A stretch of DNA of 37,528 bases from an uncultured Bacilli bacterium (GTDB lineage Bacteria > Bacillota_I > Bacilli_A > RF39 > UBA660). Position numbers and translations under genes: made by a program. The notes beneath the pieces are model-generated. The model was not told where the DNA came from. It saw nothing but the letters and a program-made list of their open reading frames with translations, and made no database searches. This document shows, in pieces, positions 23,050 to 31,510 of this stretch (within the stretch, counting starts at the first letter, position 1; each line of letters begins with the position of its first letter). The stretch is taken from positions 1 to 37,528 of the forward strand of contig CANRGA010000009.1 in the NCBI GenBank assembly GCA_947630055.1, written 5' to 3'.

Positions 23050-23078
23050 ATATTATCATAATTTATCTTTTATTGCAA
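23050..23078 (-). promoter_or_regulatory. SRP RNA promoter
   Basis: On the minus strand TTGCAA (23073-23078), a 17-base spacer and TAATAT (23050-23055), with the RNA start about seven bases further at the G of GCACA. The -35 abuts, and by two bases overlaps, a 26-bp palindrome containing a Noc-type site. Confidence 0.75.
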
Positions 23079-23082
23079 AAAT

Positions 23083-23096
23083 ATTTCCCGGGAAAT
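23083..23096. promoter_or_regulatory. Noc-binding site (left of origin cluster)
   Basis: ATTTCCCGGGAAAT, inside a perfect 26-bp palindrome (23077-23102). It is the outer left member of the cluster Noc site-parS-parS-Noc site. Confidence 0.87.
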
Positions 23097-23106
23097 ATTT
23101 TTCTAA

Positions 23107-23122
23107 TGTTTCACGTGAAACA
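23107..23122. promoter_or_regulatory. parS centromere site 1
   Basis: TGTTTCACGTGAAACA matches the bacterial parS consensus (the ParB/Spo0J loading site) and is embedded in a 22-bp palindrome (23104-23125). ParB/Spo0J and Soj are not in the window; in B. subtilis they lie beyond jag. Confidence 0.93.
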
Positions 23123-23269
23123 TTAATAACATTTTATAAATAAATTTAGTAATTTGAAATTAATGATATTGATAATTTGCTTTTGAAATATACTTAAATT
23201 AATATATTTTATATTTTAGAAAAATTTTTTTATTTCTATATGAAATATTGATATATCTTTATTTTTTAT
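23123..23269. other. AT-rich spacer between the two parS sites
   Basis: This 147-base stretch is almost entirely A and T. I see no coding frame, RNA gene or good promoter. With its flanks (22979-23339) it forms the longest unbroken gene-free segment on the left arm apart from the SRP RNA. Confidence 0.6.
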
Positions 23270-23285
23270 GTTTCACGTGAAACAT
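23270..23285. promoter_or_regulatory. parS centromere site 2
   Basis: TGTTTCACGTGAAACA, a second perfect copy 163 bp (centre to centre) from parS site 1, toward gyrA. Confidence 0.93.
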
Positions 23286-23305
23286 TGAAATTTGATTTTA
23301 AATTA

Positions 23306-23319
23306 TTTCCCGGGAAATA
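23306..23319. promoter_or_regulatory. Noc-binding site (right of origin cluster)
   Basis: ATTTCCCGGGAAAT within a perfect 32-bp palindrome (23297-23328), the longest of the four. It immediately follows the gyrA terminator and mirrors the arrangement on the other side of the parS pair. Confidence 0.87.
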
Positions 23320-23328
23320 ATTTAAAAA

Positions 23329-23351
23329 GATGCTAGTTATTAATTAGCATC
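23329..23351 (-). terminator. gyrA terminator
   Basis: On the minus strand GATGCTA, a 9-base loop that includes the gyrA stop, TAGCATC and then TTTT. The 7-bp stem overlaps the end of gyrA. The T tract is short but merges into the AT-rich palindrome beyond. Confidence 0.7.
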
Positions 23352-25844
23352 TTCTTCTGTGTTTTGATTAGATTCAATAGAATCATTATTTTCATGAGAT
23401 AATTTTTCATTTTCACTGCTTTCTTCTTCACTTTTATCAACAACACTAATTGTTGCTACTAATTGATTATCTCTTAATGAAATTAATCTTAATCCTTGAG
23501 TAACACGACCTAATATAGAAATTTGATCAACAGGAAGTTTTATAGTTATACCAGCATTTGTCATAATTACAACAGCTTTATCATCATCTACAACTTTAGC
23601 TGCAACTAAATTACCATTCTTTTCTGTAACATTTAGAGCAAGAACACCTTTACTTCCACGCTTAGTTTGTCTAAAATCACAAACTTTTGTACGTTTACCA
23701 TAACCCTTCTCTGTTACTAATAGAATTATTGCATCATCGTTGACAACTTCACAACAGATACAAGATCCACCATCAAGATTAATACCTTTAACCCCTGTTG
23801 CAGTTCTACCCATACTTCTGATTTCACTTTCAGCAAATTTAACCATTCGGCCACGATCACTACCAAGTAATATAATATTATCACCAGTAGTTTTCTTAAC
23901 ATCAATTAATTCATCATTTTCATTTAAATTAATACAAATTTTACCAGAAGTTCTTATATTTTCAAACTCAGTTAATAGTGTTTTCTTAACAATACCTTTT
24001 CTCGTAGCAAATAATAAATATTTATGTTCATCATTTTTACTAATCTTAATAACAGAATTTATTTTTTCATCTTTTTCAATATTTAATAAATTAATAACAG
24101 GAATTCCCTTAGATTGACGACTAAATTCTGGTATTTCATAACCTTTAATACGATAAACTTTACCTTTATTAGTAAAGAACATAATATAATCATGAGTTGA
24201 TAAATTAATTAAGTGTTCAACATAATCTTCATCATTAGTAGTAAGTCCTTTAACACCGACTCCACCACGATTTTGAACTCTAAATGTATCATTTGTTGTT
24301 CTCTTAATATAACCTTTATTTGTTAATACCACCATAACATCTTCTTCAGGTATTAAAGATTCATCTTCAATATATTCAATTGCGGTCATATCTATTTTTG
24401 TACGACGATCTATAGCATATTTATCTTTAATTTCTAGAAGTTCGTCACGAATAATAGCTAAAATTTTCTCACGAGATGCTAAAATAGCTTTATATTCTTC
24501 AATTTTTTGTAATAAATCTTTTAATTCTTCTTCTATTTTAGCTCTTTCTAGACCTGTTAAACGACGAAGTTTTAATTCTAAGATAGCATCAGCTTGAACA
24601 TCTGTTAAGCCGTATTTCTTCATTAAAGTTTCTTTGGCTATAACATCTGTTTCTGATTCACGAATTATTTTAATAAAATCATCTAGATTATCTAGAGCAA
24701 TTTTATATCCTTCTAAGATATGTACTCTTTTTTCAGCTTTATCTAGATCATATCTAGTTCTTCTAATAATTACTTCTTCTTGATAATTAATATATTTTGA
24801 AATAATATCTTTTAATCCTAAAGTTCTCGGAACTTTATTATCAATCATTAAGAAAATGATACCATAACTTGTTTGAAATTGCGTATGCTTATATAAATTG
24901 TTAAGTACTACTTGTGGATTTGCTTCCTTTTTTAAAGTAATTGTGATTTTCAAACCATCTTTTAAATCTAGATGATAATCAGCAATACCATCAATTATTT
25001 TGTTATGAACAAGTTCAGCAACTTTATCCTTAAGTTCAGTAAGATTTACGCCATATGGTACTTCATCAATAATGATATAATTTTTACCATTTTTTTCTTC
25101 AATCGTGGCTTTACTACGAATAGTTATCGTGCCTCTTCCAGTTTCATAAGCCTTTTTAATACCACTATTACCTAAAATAATACCACCAGTTGGAAAATCT
25201 GGACCCTTAATATATTGCATTAAGCCTGCTGTATCAATTTCTGGGTTATCAATGTAAGCTACACAGCCATCTATAACTTCACCTAAATTATGAGGTGGAA
25301 TATTAGTAGCCATACCAACAGCAATACCCATTGTTCCACTAACTAAGATATTTGGAAATCTTGAAGGTAATACTTCAGGTTCTTTTTCAGATTCATCAAA
25401 GTTTGGTAAGAAATTAACCGTATCTTTGTTGATATCTCTTAATAATTCTAAAGAAATTTTAGCAAGTCTTGCTTCTGTATAACGAGATGCTGCTGGTCTT
25501 GGAATTGAGATATTACCAAAGTTACCATGACCATCTACAAGTGTATGGGTAAAGTTAAAATCTTGAGCAAGTCTAACCATCGCATCATAAATACTTGAAT
25601 CACCATGTGGATGATATTTACCCATAACATCACCAACAATACGGGCTGACTTACGATGTGGTTTGTCTGGAGTATATCCTGATTCATACATTGACCATAA
25701 AATACGACGATGTACTGGTTTTAAACCATCTCGTAAATCTGGTACTGCTCTTGACATAATAACACTGACCGAATAATCAATAAATGAATTTTTTATTTCT
25801 GGTACTATGTTATTTTCAATTATTTTATCCCTTTCTTGATTCAT
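23340..25844 (-). CDS. gyrA: DNA gyrase subunit A
   Basis: GyrA is the DNA breakage-reunion subunit of gyrase. The 834-residue protein has the quinolone-region sequence HPHGDSSIYDAMVRLAQ, the active-site tyrosine in AASRYTEARL, the SRFPNILVSG block and a C-terminal six-bladed wrapping domain. The place of the GyrA box reads VQNRGGVGVKGL, a weak version of QRRGGRG. An acidic tail (SEEESSENEKLSHENNDSIE) ends the protein. It starts 11 bases after gyrB with AGGAGG. The gyrB-gyrA pairing beside the origin supports GyrA over ParC. Confidence 0.97.
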   Translation of the reverse strand: MNQERDKIIENNIVPEIKNSFIDYSVSVIMSRAVPDLRDGLKPVHRRILWSMYESGYTPDKPHRKSARIVGDVMGKYHPHGDSSIYDAMVRLAQDFNFTHTLVDGHGNFGNISIPRPAASRYTEARLAKISLELLRDINKDTVNFLPNFDESEKEPEVLPSRFPNILVSGTMGIAVGMATNIPPHNLGEVIDGCVAYIDNPEIDTAGLMQYIKGPDFPTGGIILGNSGIKKAYETGRGTITIRSKATIEEKNGKNYIIIDEVPYGVNLTELKDKVAELVHNKIIDGIADYHLDLKDGLKITITLKKEANPQVVLNNLYKHTQFQTSYGIIFLMIDNKVPRTLGLKDIISKYINYQEEVIIRRTRYDLDKAEKRVHILEGYKIALDNLDDFIKIIRESETDVIAKETLMKKYGLTDVQADAILELKLRRLTGLERAKIEEELKDLLQKIEEYKAILASREKILAIIRDELLEIKDKYAIDRRTKIDMTAIEYIEDESLIPEEDVMVVLTNKGYIKRTTNDTFRVQNRGGVGVKGLTTNDEDYVEHLINLSTHDYIMFFTNKGKVYRIKGYEIPEFSRQSKGIPVINLLNIEKDEKINSVIKISKNDEHKYLLFATRKGIVKKTLLTEFENIRTSGKICINLNENDELIDVKKTTGDNIILLGSDRGRMVKFAESEIRSMGRTATGVKGINLDGGSCICCEVVNDDAIILLVTEKGYGKRTKVCDFRQTKRGSKGVLALNVTEKNGNLVAAKVVDDDKAVVIMTNAGITIKLPVDQISILGRVTQGLRLISLRDNQLVATISVVDKSEEESSENEKLSHENNDSIESNQNTEEDAN

Positions 25845-25854
25845 TTTAAACCTC

Positions 25855-27780
25855 CTAAATATCTACATTTTCAGCAAATGCTGCATTTTCTTCAATAAAT
25901 TGTCTTCTAGGTTCTACTTCTTCACCCATCAACATTGAAAATGCTTCATCAGCTGCAATAGCATCATCTACCGTAATTCTTCTTAAAACTCTCGTATTAA
26001 TATCCATCGTAGTTTCATTTAATTCTTCCGCATCCATCTCTCCTAAACCTTTCATTCTAAATATTTCGTATTTAGTATTAGGATTTAATGATGCAAGATA
26101 AGCATCTCTTTCTTTTTCATCTAAGACATACTTTCTAACCTTACCATGTTTAATACAGAAAAGTGGTGGTTGGGCAGCATATACGTGTCCTGCTTCCACT
26201 ATTGGTCTAAAGAAACGATAGAATAATGTTAATAGCAATACTCTAATATGGGCTCCATCAACATCGGCATCGGTCATTATAATAATTTTGTTATATCTAA
26301 GTTTACTTAAATCAAAATTATCACCAATACCAGTACCAAATGCTGTAATAATCGTTCTAATTTCTTCATTGGATAAAGCTCGGTCCATTCTCGCTTTTTC
26401 AACATTTAATATTTTACCTCTTAAAGGAAGAATTGCTTGAGTCATTGAGTTACGACCTTTAACGGCAGAGCCACCTGCTGAATCACCCTCGACTATAAAT
26501 ATTTCACAAACTGATGGATCTTTTTCCTTACAATCTTCTAGTTTTCCACCAAAATTAACAATATCTAAATCACTTTTTCTTCTAGCAACTTCTCTCGCTT
26601 TTTTAGCTGCTACTCTTGCTCTTGCTGCCGTCATCGTTTTTTCAACAATAATTTTAGCTTCATCTGGATTTTCCATTAAGAAACGCTCAAAGCCTTTAGA
26701 GAAAACACTATCGGCTAATTTTCTTACTTCACTATTACCAAGTCTTCCCTTAGTTTGACCTTCAAATTGCGGATTAGGATGCTTACAAGAAATAATCATT
26801 GTAAGTCCTTCTTTTACATCATCACCAGATAGTGATTCATCTTTTTCTTTTAACATGTTAGTTTTTCTTGCATAATTGTTAATAACTCTTGTTAATGCTC
26901 TTCTAACCCCTTCTTCATGCGTACCACCATCATGAGTATTAATGTTATTAACAAATGAATAAATACTATCACTATAACCAGAATTATATTGCATAGCTAC
27001 TTCAAACATAATACCATCTTCTTCACCTTCAAGATGAATTATTTCGTCATGAATCGGAGTTTTAGATGTATTTAAATATTTAACATATTCAGAAATTCCA
27101 CCTTCGTAATGGAAAGTTTCACCAGTAGTATCTTCTTCATCACGGTCATCTCTAATGGTAAGTGATAAGCCACGATTTAAAAATGCTAATTCTCTTATTC
27201 TTACCTTTAGAGTTTCATAATCATAAATATCAGTATCAAAAATATCTGGATCTGGTTTAAATTCAACAGTTGTACCTGTTCTATTTTGTTCACATTCACC
27301 AATAACAGTTAATTTTTGCACTGTTTTTCCACCATCAGCAAATTTTGCTTCTTGAATTTTACCATCACGATAAACTGTTACATTGACCCATTTTGATAAG
27401 GCATTAACAACAGATGCACCAACACCATGAAGGCCACCACTTACTTTATAGCCACCTTCACCAAATTTACCACCGGCATGAAGAACAGTATAAACTGTTT
27501 CAACGGTAGAAATACCAGTTTTAGGATGAACTCCAGTTGGAATACCACGACCATTATCTTTAACTGTTATTGAATTACCTTTATTAATTATTACTTCAAT
27601 ATGGTTACAAAAACCTGCTAAAGCTTCATCTATAGCATTATCAACAATTTCCCATACTAAATGATGTAAGCCTTTAACATCGGTAGTACCAATGTACATA
27701 CCTGGTCTTTTTCTTACTGCTTCTAAGCCTTCTAGGACTTGAATATCACTTTCATTATAATGCAAATTTTCATTATTCAT
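25855..27780 (-). CDS. gyrB: DNA gyrase subunit B
   Basis: GyrB is the ATPase subunit that drives negative supercoiling. In the 641-residue protein the GHKL ATP site is seen in [13 protein letters not shown] and DNGRGIPTG, with [14 protein letters not shown]; the Toprim domain has [17 protein letters not shown] and [12 protein letters not shown]; the C-terminus has [13 protein letters not shown]. The start overlaps the recF end by eight bases with AAGGAGAG as ribosome site, giving a tight recF-gyrB-gyrA unit. Length is normal for a Firmicutes GyrB. Confidence 0.98.
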   Translation of the reverse strand: MNNENLHYNESDIQVLEGLEAVRKRPGMYIGTTDVKGLHHLVWEIVDNAIDEALAGFCNHIEVIINKGNSITVKDNGRGIPTGVHPKTGISTVETVYTVLHAGGKFGEGGYKVSGGLHGVGASVVNALSKWVNVTVYRDGKIQEAKFADGGKTVQKLTVIGECEQNRTGTTVEFKPDPDIFDTDIYDYETLKVRIRELAFLNRGLSLTIRDDRDEEDTTGETFHYEGGISEYVKYLNTSKTPIHDEIIHLEGEEDGIMFEVAMQYNSGYSDSIYSFVNNINTHDGGTHEEGVRRALTRVINNYARKTNMLKEKDESLSGDDVKEGLTMIISCKHPNPQFEGQTKGRLGNSEVRKLADSVFSKGFERFLMENPDEAKIIVEKTMTAARARVAAKKAREVARRKSDLDIVNFGGKLEDCKEKDPSVCEIFIVEGDSAGGSAVKGRNSMTQAILPLRGKILNVEKARMDRALSNEEIRTIITAFGTGIGDNFDLSKLRYNKIIIMTDADVDGAHIRVLLLTLFYRFFRPIVEAGHVYAAQPPLFCIKHGKVRKYVLDEKERDAYLASLNPNTKYEIFRMKGLGEMDAEELNETTMDINTRVLRRITVDDAIAADEAFSMLMGEEVEPRRQFIEENAAFAENVDI

Positions 27781-28870
27781 AAATACTCTCCTTTACTTCC
27801 CCATCTAAAACATTAAAAGTTTTAGCGTTTTTTAATATTTTTTTATCTAATCTTTCTAATTCAGTTGTTGTAATAAATGTTTGAATATCTTTATTTAATA
27901 ATTTAACGATATTTTTTATTTTTTTATTATCAAGAGCACTGAATAAGTCATCTAAAATTAAAATTGGATAATCATTTGATGTATTCTTAATTATCTCTAT
28001 TTCCGCTAATTTAAAGGCAAAAATGGCATTTTTTTGTTGACCGTTACTACCCCATTCAGCAATATCTTTATTATCAAGTAGGAACACAAAATCATCATGA
28101 TGTATACCAGATAATGTTTTACCCATTACTACTTCTCGATCATAATTTTTATTATAATATTTAAAAATATCATCTTCACTTTTTTCTTTATAATCGGAAA
28201 TATATTTTACTTTTAAATCACCTATTTCAAATATCTCATGATATTTTTCATTAATATATTCATTTATTTTATTAATGAAATCTTCCCGATACTCATATAT
28301 TTTCTTACCATATTGAATTAATTTATGAGTTAAAATATCTAAATAATCACGACTAGTATTACTATTTATATAGGCTTCTCTTAAATAAAAATTTCTTTGC
28401 TTTAATGTCTTATTATAACTATTAAAATAAATTATATAATCTTTTTGTAATTGACTAATTTCAATATTTAATTTTTTTCTTCTATTTTGCGGTGATGATT
28501 TAAATATCATTTGTTCTTCAGGTTCTAATAAAACAATCTTAATATTAGTAATATAATCACTAACTTTAGATATTATATCATTATCAATTTTAACTTTTTT
28601 ACCTTCTTTATTGATGATAACTTGATAATTATTGGTGGTATTTTTTATAACATCTCCTTCTATTTTAGTACTTACTTCTCCACTTCTTATTAAGTTTTTA
28701 TCATTACTAGTCCGAAATGATTTTGTTAAAGATAAGGCATAGATGGCTTCAACTAAATTGGTTTTACCTACTCCATTATTCCCATAAATAATATTTAAGG
28801 TATCATTAAATTCTAAATTTAACTTTTCATAGTTACGAAAATTTTGGAGTTTTAAATTATTGATTTTCAT
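27773..28870 (-). CDS. recF: DNA replication and repair protein RecF
   Basis: RecF is an SMC-like ATPase that helps load RecA at gaps. The 365-residue protein has Walker [17 protein letters not shown] (about 29-44), the ABC-type signature region [13 protein letters not shown] and Walker [14 protein letters not shown]. Its start is preceded by AAAGG. It stands before gyrB as in B. subtilis, but between dnaN and recF this genome has two other genes in place of yaaA. Confidence 0.97.
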   Translation of the reverse strand: MKINNLKLQNFRNYEKLNLEFNDTLNIIYGNNGVGKTNLVEAIYALSLTKSFRTSNDKNLIRSGEVSTKIEGDVIKNTTNNYQVIINKEGKKVKIDNDIISKVSDYITNIKIVLLEPEEQMIFKSSPQNRRKKLNIEISQLQKDYIIYFNSYNKTLKQRNFYLREAYINSNTSRDYLDILTHKLIQYGKKIYEYREDFINKINEYINEKYHEIFEIGDLKVKYISDYKEKSEDDIFKYYNKNYDREVVMGKTLSGIHHDDFVFLLDNKDIAEWGSNGQQKNAIFAFKLAEIEIIKNTSNDYPILILDDLFSALDNKKIKNIVKLLNKDIQTFITTTELERLDKKILKNAKTFNVLDGEVKESIYE

Positions 28871-28960
28871 AATTAGCCTTTCTTTTAACTTCTACTTAAT
28901 AAAAATAATTTTTAAGTACTCCTATACCTATTAATAATTATAACATAAAATAACGATATT

Positions 28961-29407
28961 TTAAACAAAATTTGTTAAATTTCGGGCTTTTATTGTATTA
29001 TTTAACTTCAAATTATTTAGTAATAATTTTTCAAAACTATATTTTGATAATTTAGTATAAAATATTTGCTTATTATTACAGTTTATTTTCAGTAAATTTA
29101 CTTGTTCTTCATAATCTATAACTTTACTTGCGACAATTAACAAAGTATTATTATTTCTTATTGAATTAAGAGGTAACAAGGTAATGCTTTCATTAATAAC
29201 TATTGGTACTCGATATTTAACATTTAAAATATTTTGACTACTTTTGATTCTACCACTTAAAGTACTACCATAAAAATTACAATTATTATTAAGAATAGTT
29301 TTAATATTTTTGTTAATAACTCTTATTTTATCAACATCATAAATAATAGTTTTCTTATCTAATTTTCTTAATGCTACTGTTTTTTCAGTAATTATGTAGT
29401 TATTCAT
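28961..29407 (-). CDS. comK: ComK-family competence transcription factor
   Basis: ComK is the master activator of DNA-uptake genes in B. subtilis, binding paired AT-boxes. This 148-residue protein (B. subtilis: 192) shares the family core: an ITEKTVALRKLDKKTII strand pair, then CNFYGSTLSGRIKSSQNIL (compare CRFFGSSYAGR in ComK), KYRVPIVINESITLLPLNS and a short helical C-terminus. The shorter tail may lack the ClpC/MecA-targeted region. AAAGGAG precedes the ATG. It is on its own between recF and an unknown gene, with a Noc-type site and possible extended -10 (TGCTATAGT) upstream. The family match is good; a competence role here is inference. Confidence 0.85.
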   Translation of the reverse strand: MNNYIITEKTVALRKLDKKTIIYDVDKIRVINKNIKTILNNNCNFYGSTLSGRIKSSQNILNVKYRVPIVINESITLLPLNSIRNNNTLLIVASKVIDYEEQVNLLKINCNNKQIFYTKLSKYSFEKLLLNNLKLNNTIKARNLTNFV

Positions 29408-29472
29408 TATAAAATCTCCTTTAAAAATTAGATGTTACTATAGCATATAAAAAGGAAATAATTTGTCGAATT

Positions 29473-29486
29473 ATTTCCCGGGAAAT
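29473..29486. promoter_or_regulatory. Noc-binding site (upstream of comK)
   Basis: ATTTCCCGGGAAAT in a 16-bp perfect palindrome (29472-29487), placed in the gap between the unknown gene and comK, about 65 bases before the comK start codon. Confidence 0.85.
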
Positions 29487-29490
29487 ATTT

Positions 29491-30237
29491 TTATCTGCTT
29501 TTACAATGTTCTAATGCGTTTATAACACGATATTCTTCTTCAAAATTAGTAATAAATTTTATCATTTCTGGAGTAAGACCTATATTTAATAAAGCTTGAA
29601 TATAATTTTCTATATCTATATTATTTAATTCATTTGTTATAAACAAATTATTTTTTTCAATTAACTTAACTACTCTATATAATATATTAGCAGGTATCAT
29701 ATCAAGATTCTTTTTAGATATATAACCACTATTATACAAGAAACATAAATTTTCATAAGGAATTAATTTAGCATATCTATCTTTATCTCTATCTAAAAAT
29801 TCTTGATAATCTTTTTTAACACTATCAACTGATTTTTTATAATAATCTAACATTTGGAATTCTTGATAAATTGCACTTACTAATTCCTTAGTAGTACAAT
29901 GAAATTCAATAATTATTTTTTTACCACCATCTTCTAAATTAACTGTATCTGCTTCTTTTATATTTCCTAAATTATAACTTGTTAAAAAATTACTAATATA
30001 CGGATAAATTTCATCATAACGATAAGTATTAAAATTAAAATAATCATTTTCTTTTGTATTTTTAAATTTATAATAGTAAGAATTCCAATGATTTATTAAT
30101 TCTTCTAAAAATCTTTTATATTCATTTCTTTCTATTAAATAATTAGTATCATATTTTTCCATTTTTAATAATTCAAAATTATAAGAAGAAGCATTTTTAA
30201 CATTATGTATTTCTTGATTTAAACTATTTTTAGACAT
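29491..30237 (-). CDS. Hypothetical protein, about 248 aa, between dnaN and comK
   Basis: I do not recognise this protein. It is soluble and mostly helical by composition, rich in Tyr, Asn, Lys and Glu, with no membrane segment or signal. Distinct stretches are FLEELINHWNSYYYKFK, a central strand region KKIIIEFHCTTKELVSAI, and helical repeats toward the C-terminus ending NALEHCKSR. The ATG at 30237 is chosen because GGGAG precedes it; a TTG lies three codons upstream. It follows dnaN closely and is probably co-transcribed with it. It takes the place of yaaA in B. subtilis but has no S4-domain resemblance. Confidence 0.85.
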   Translation of the reverse strand: MSKNSLNQEIHNVKNASSYNFELLKMEKYDTNYLIERNEYKRFLEELINHWNSYYYKFKNTKENDYFNFNTYRYDEIYPYISNFLTSYNLGNIKEADTVNLEDGGKKIIIEFHCTTKELVSAIYQEFQMLDYYKKSVDSVKKDYQEFLDRDKDRYAKLIPYENLCFLYNSGYISKKNLDMIPANILYRVVKLIEKNNLFITNELNNIDIENYIQALLNIGLTPEMIKFITNFEEEYRVINALEHCKSR

Positions 30238-30261
30238 TTTTACCAAAACTCCCTTCTAATT

Positions 30262-31380
30262 TTAATATGTTTTAACAGGTAAAATAAGTTCAATTAATGA
30301 TTCATCTTTTACTGATTTTATTAAAATTGGTTTATCATCACTATTAATTAATAACAATATATTATCGTCTTTAATAACTTTTAAAGCTTCAAGCATATAA
30401 CGAGATGAGAATGATATTTCTAATTTTTCTTTATTACTACATTCAATAGCTAAATTTTCTTCTGTTTTACCTATTTCACTGGCACTTGATGTAATAGTCA
30501 TTTTTTTACTATCAATAACTACTCTAACAATATTTTTATCTTTACTTTGAGCAAGTAATGAAGCTCTATCGATGGCATCATTAAATGCTTTTAAATCTAG
30601 GTTAATCATATAAGCAAATTCATTAGGTATAAAATGATTTGTATCTGGATAAGTACCACTTAATAAATTAGTTTGAAAATCTATATTACGATATTTAAAT
30701 AATATTTTGTTATTAAAGATATGCATAACAACATCATCGTCAGTTGTTAACATTTTTTCAAATTCACTAATACTTTTTCCTGGAATAACAATATTAATCG
30801 TACTATTAACAATGTTATCAAGTTTTAAGTTTTTCTTAGCAAGTCTATATGAATCTGTCGCAATACATTCTAGATTATCTCCTAGTATCTTTAAATTAAT
30901 ACCGGTAAGTAATGGTCTTACTTCTTGCGTAGATACTGCATAAACAGTTTCATTAATAATATCTTTTAATGTTTCAGCTTTAATTGTTATCGGTTCTTTA
31001 CTATCTTCTAAAGTAATATGTGGATAATCATTAATATCATAACAATTTAAACTATATTCATTATTATCTGTATATATTTTTATTTTACTAGTATCTTCAG
31101 CTTCAAAAGTTATAATATCTGATGGCATTTTTCTAATAATATCTAAGATAAATTTACTTTGAATTATCATACTACCATTATTCTCTATCTTCTTAATATC
31201 TTTTTCATTAATAAATACTTTAATAGTAAGTTCTGAATCACTTGCAAGTAAACTTAATCCTTCTTTAGTAAGATCAAATTTAATACCATTAAGAATAGGT
31301 ATAGTCGTTCTTGTTCCTATTGCTCTAGTAACATTAGTTAACCCTTCTAATATAATATTCTTATCAATAACAAATTTCAT
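30262..31380 (-). CDS. dnaN: DNA polymerase III beta sliding clamp
   Basis: DnaN forms the ring-shaped dimer that tethers polymerases to DNA. The 372-residue protein shows the three-domain clamp pattern, with the start MKFVIDKNIILEGLTNVTRA, GIKFDLTKEGLSLLASDSEL, the domain II EVRPLLTGINL and IATDSYRLAKK, and the C-terminal LILPVKTY, a variant of the usual MPMR-type end. AAGGATGG precedes the ATG. It lies downstream of dnaA after a 130-base spacer. Confidence 0.98.
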   Translation of the reverse strand: MKFVIDKNIILEGLTNVTRAIGTRTTIPILNGIKFDLTKEGLSLLASDSELTIKVFINEKDIKKIENNGSMIIQSKFILDIIRKMPSDIITFEAEDTSKIKIYTDNNEYSLNCYDINDYPHITLEDSKEPITIKAETLKDIINETVYAVSTQEVRPLLTGINLKILGDNLECIATDSYRLAKKNLKLDNIVNSTINIVIPGKSISEFEKMLTTDDDVVMHIFNNKILFKYRNIDFQTNLLSGTYPDTNHFIPNEFAYMINLDLKAFNDAIDRASLLAQSKDKNIVRVVIDSKKMTITSSASEIGKTEENLAIECSNKEKLEISFSSRYMLEALKVIKDDNILLLINSDDKPILIKSVKDESLIELILPVKTY

Positions 31381-31438
31381 TTTCCATCCTTCTTTCTTTT
31401 TATTATTAATATTATTTTTTTTATTATAGTGTTTAAAA

Positions 31439-31447
31439 TGTTAATAA
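31439..31447 (-). promoter_or_regulatory. DnaA-box-like 9-mer in the dnaA-dnaN spacer
   Basis: TTATTAACA on the minus strand, the same 9-mer that recurs in oriC upstream of dnaA. The spacer 31381-31510 is otherwise AT-rich (for example AATTTATTTCTTTTATTTAC) and could contain an unwinding element, as the dnaA-dnaN spacer does in B. subtilis. Confidence 0.4.
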
Positions 31448-31510
31448 CTGTTATAAATTTAATTTATTTCTTTTATTTACTTAAAATAATCAAATATTTT
31501 TCTCACATTT

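Noticed and set aside
23297-23328. The 32-bp palindrome as the gyrA terminator
   Set aside because: A separate hairpin overlapping the gyrA stop is better placed, and the CCCGGG-centred palindrome has no loop and matches the Noc-site consensus found at three other places.
23740-24117. A 125-codon open frame on the plus strand inside gyrA
   Set aside because: It is a shadow of the well-conserved gyrA frame with no ribosome site.
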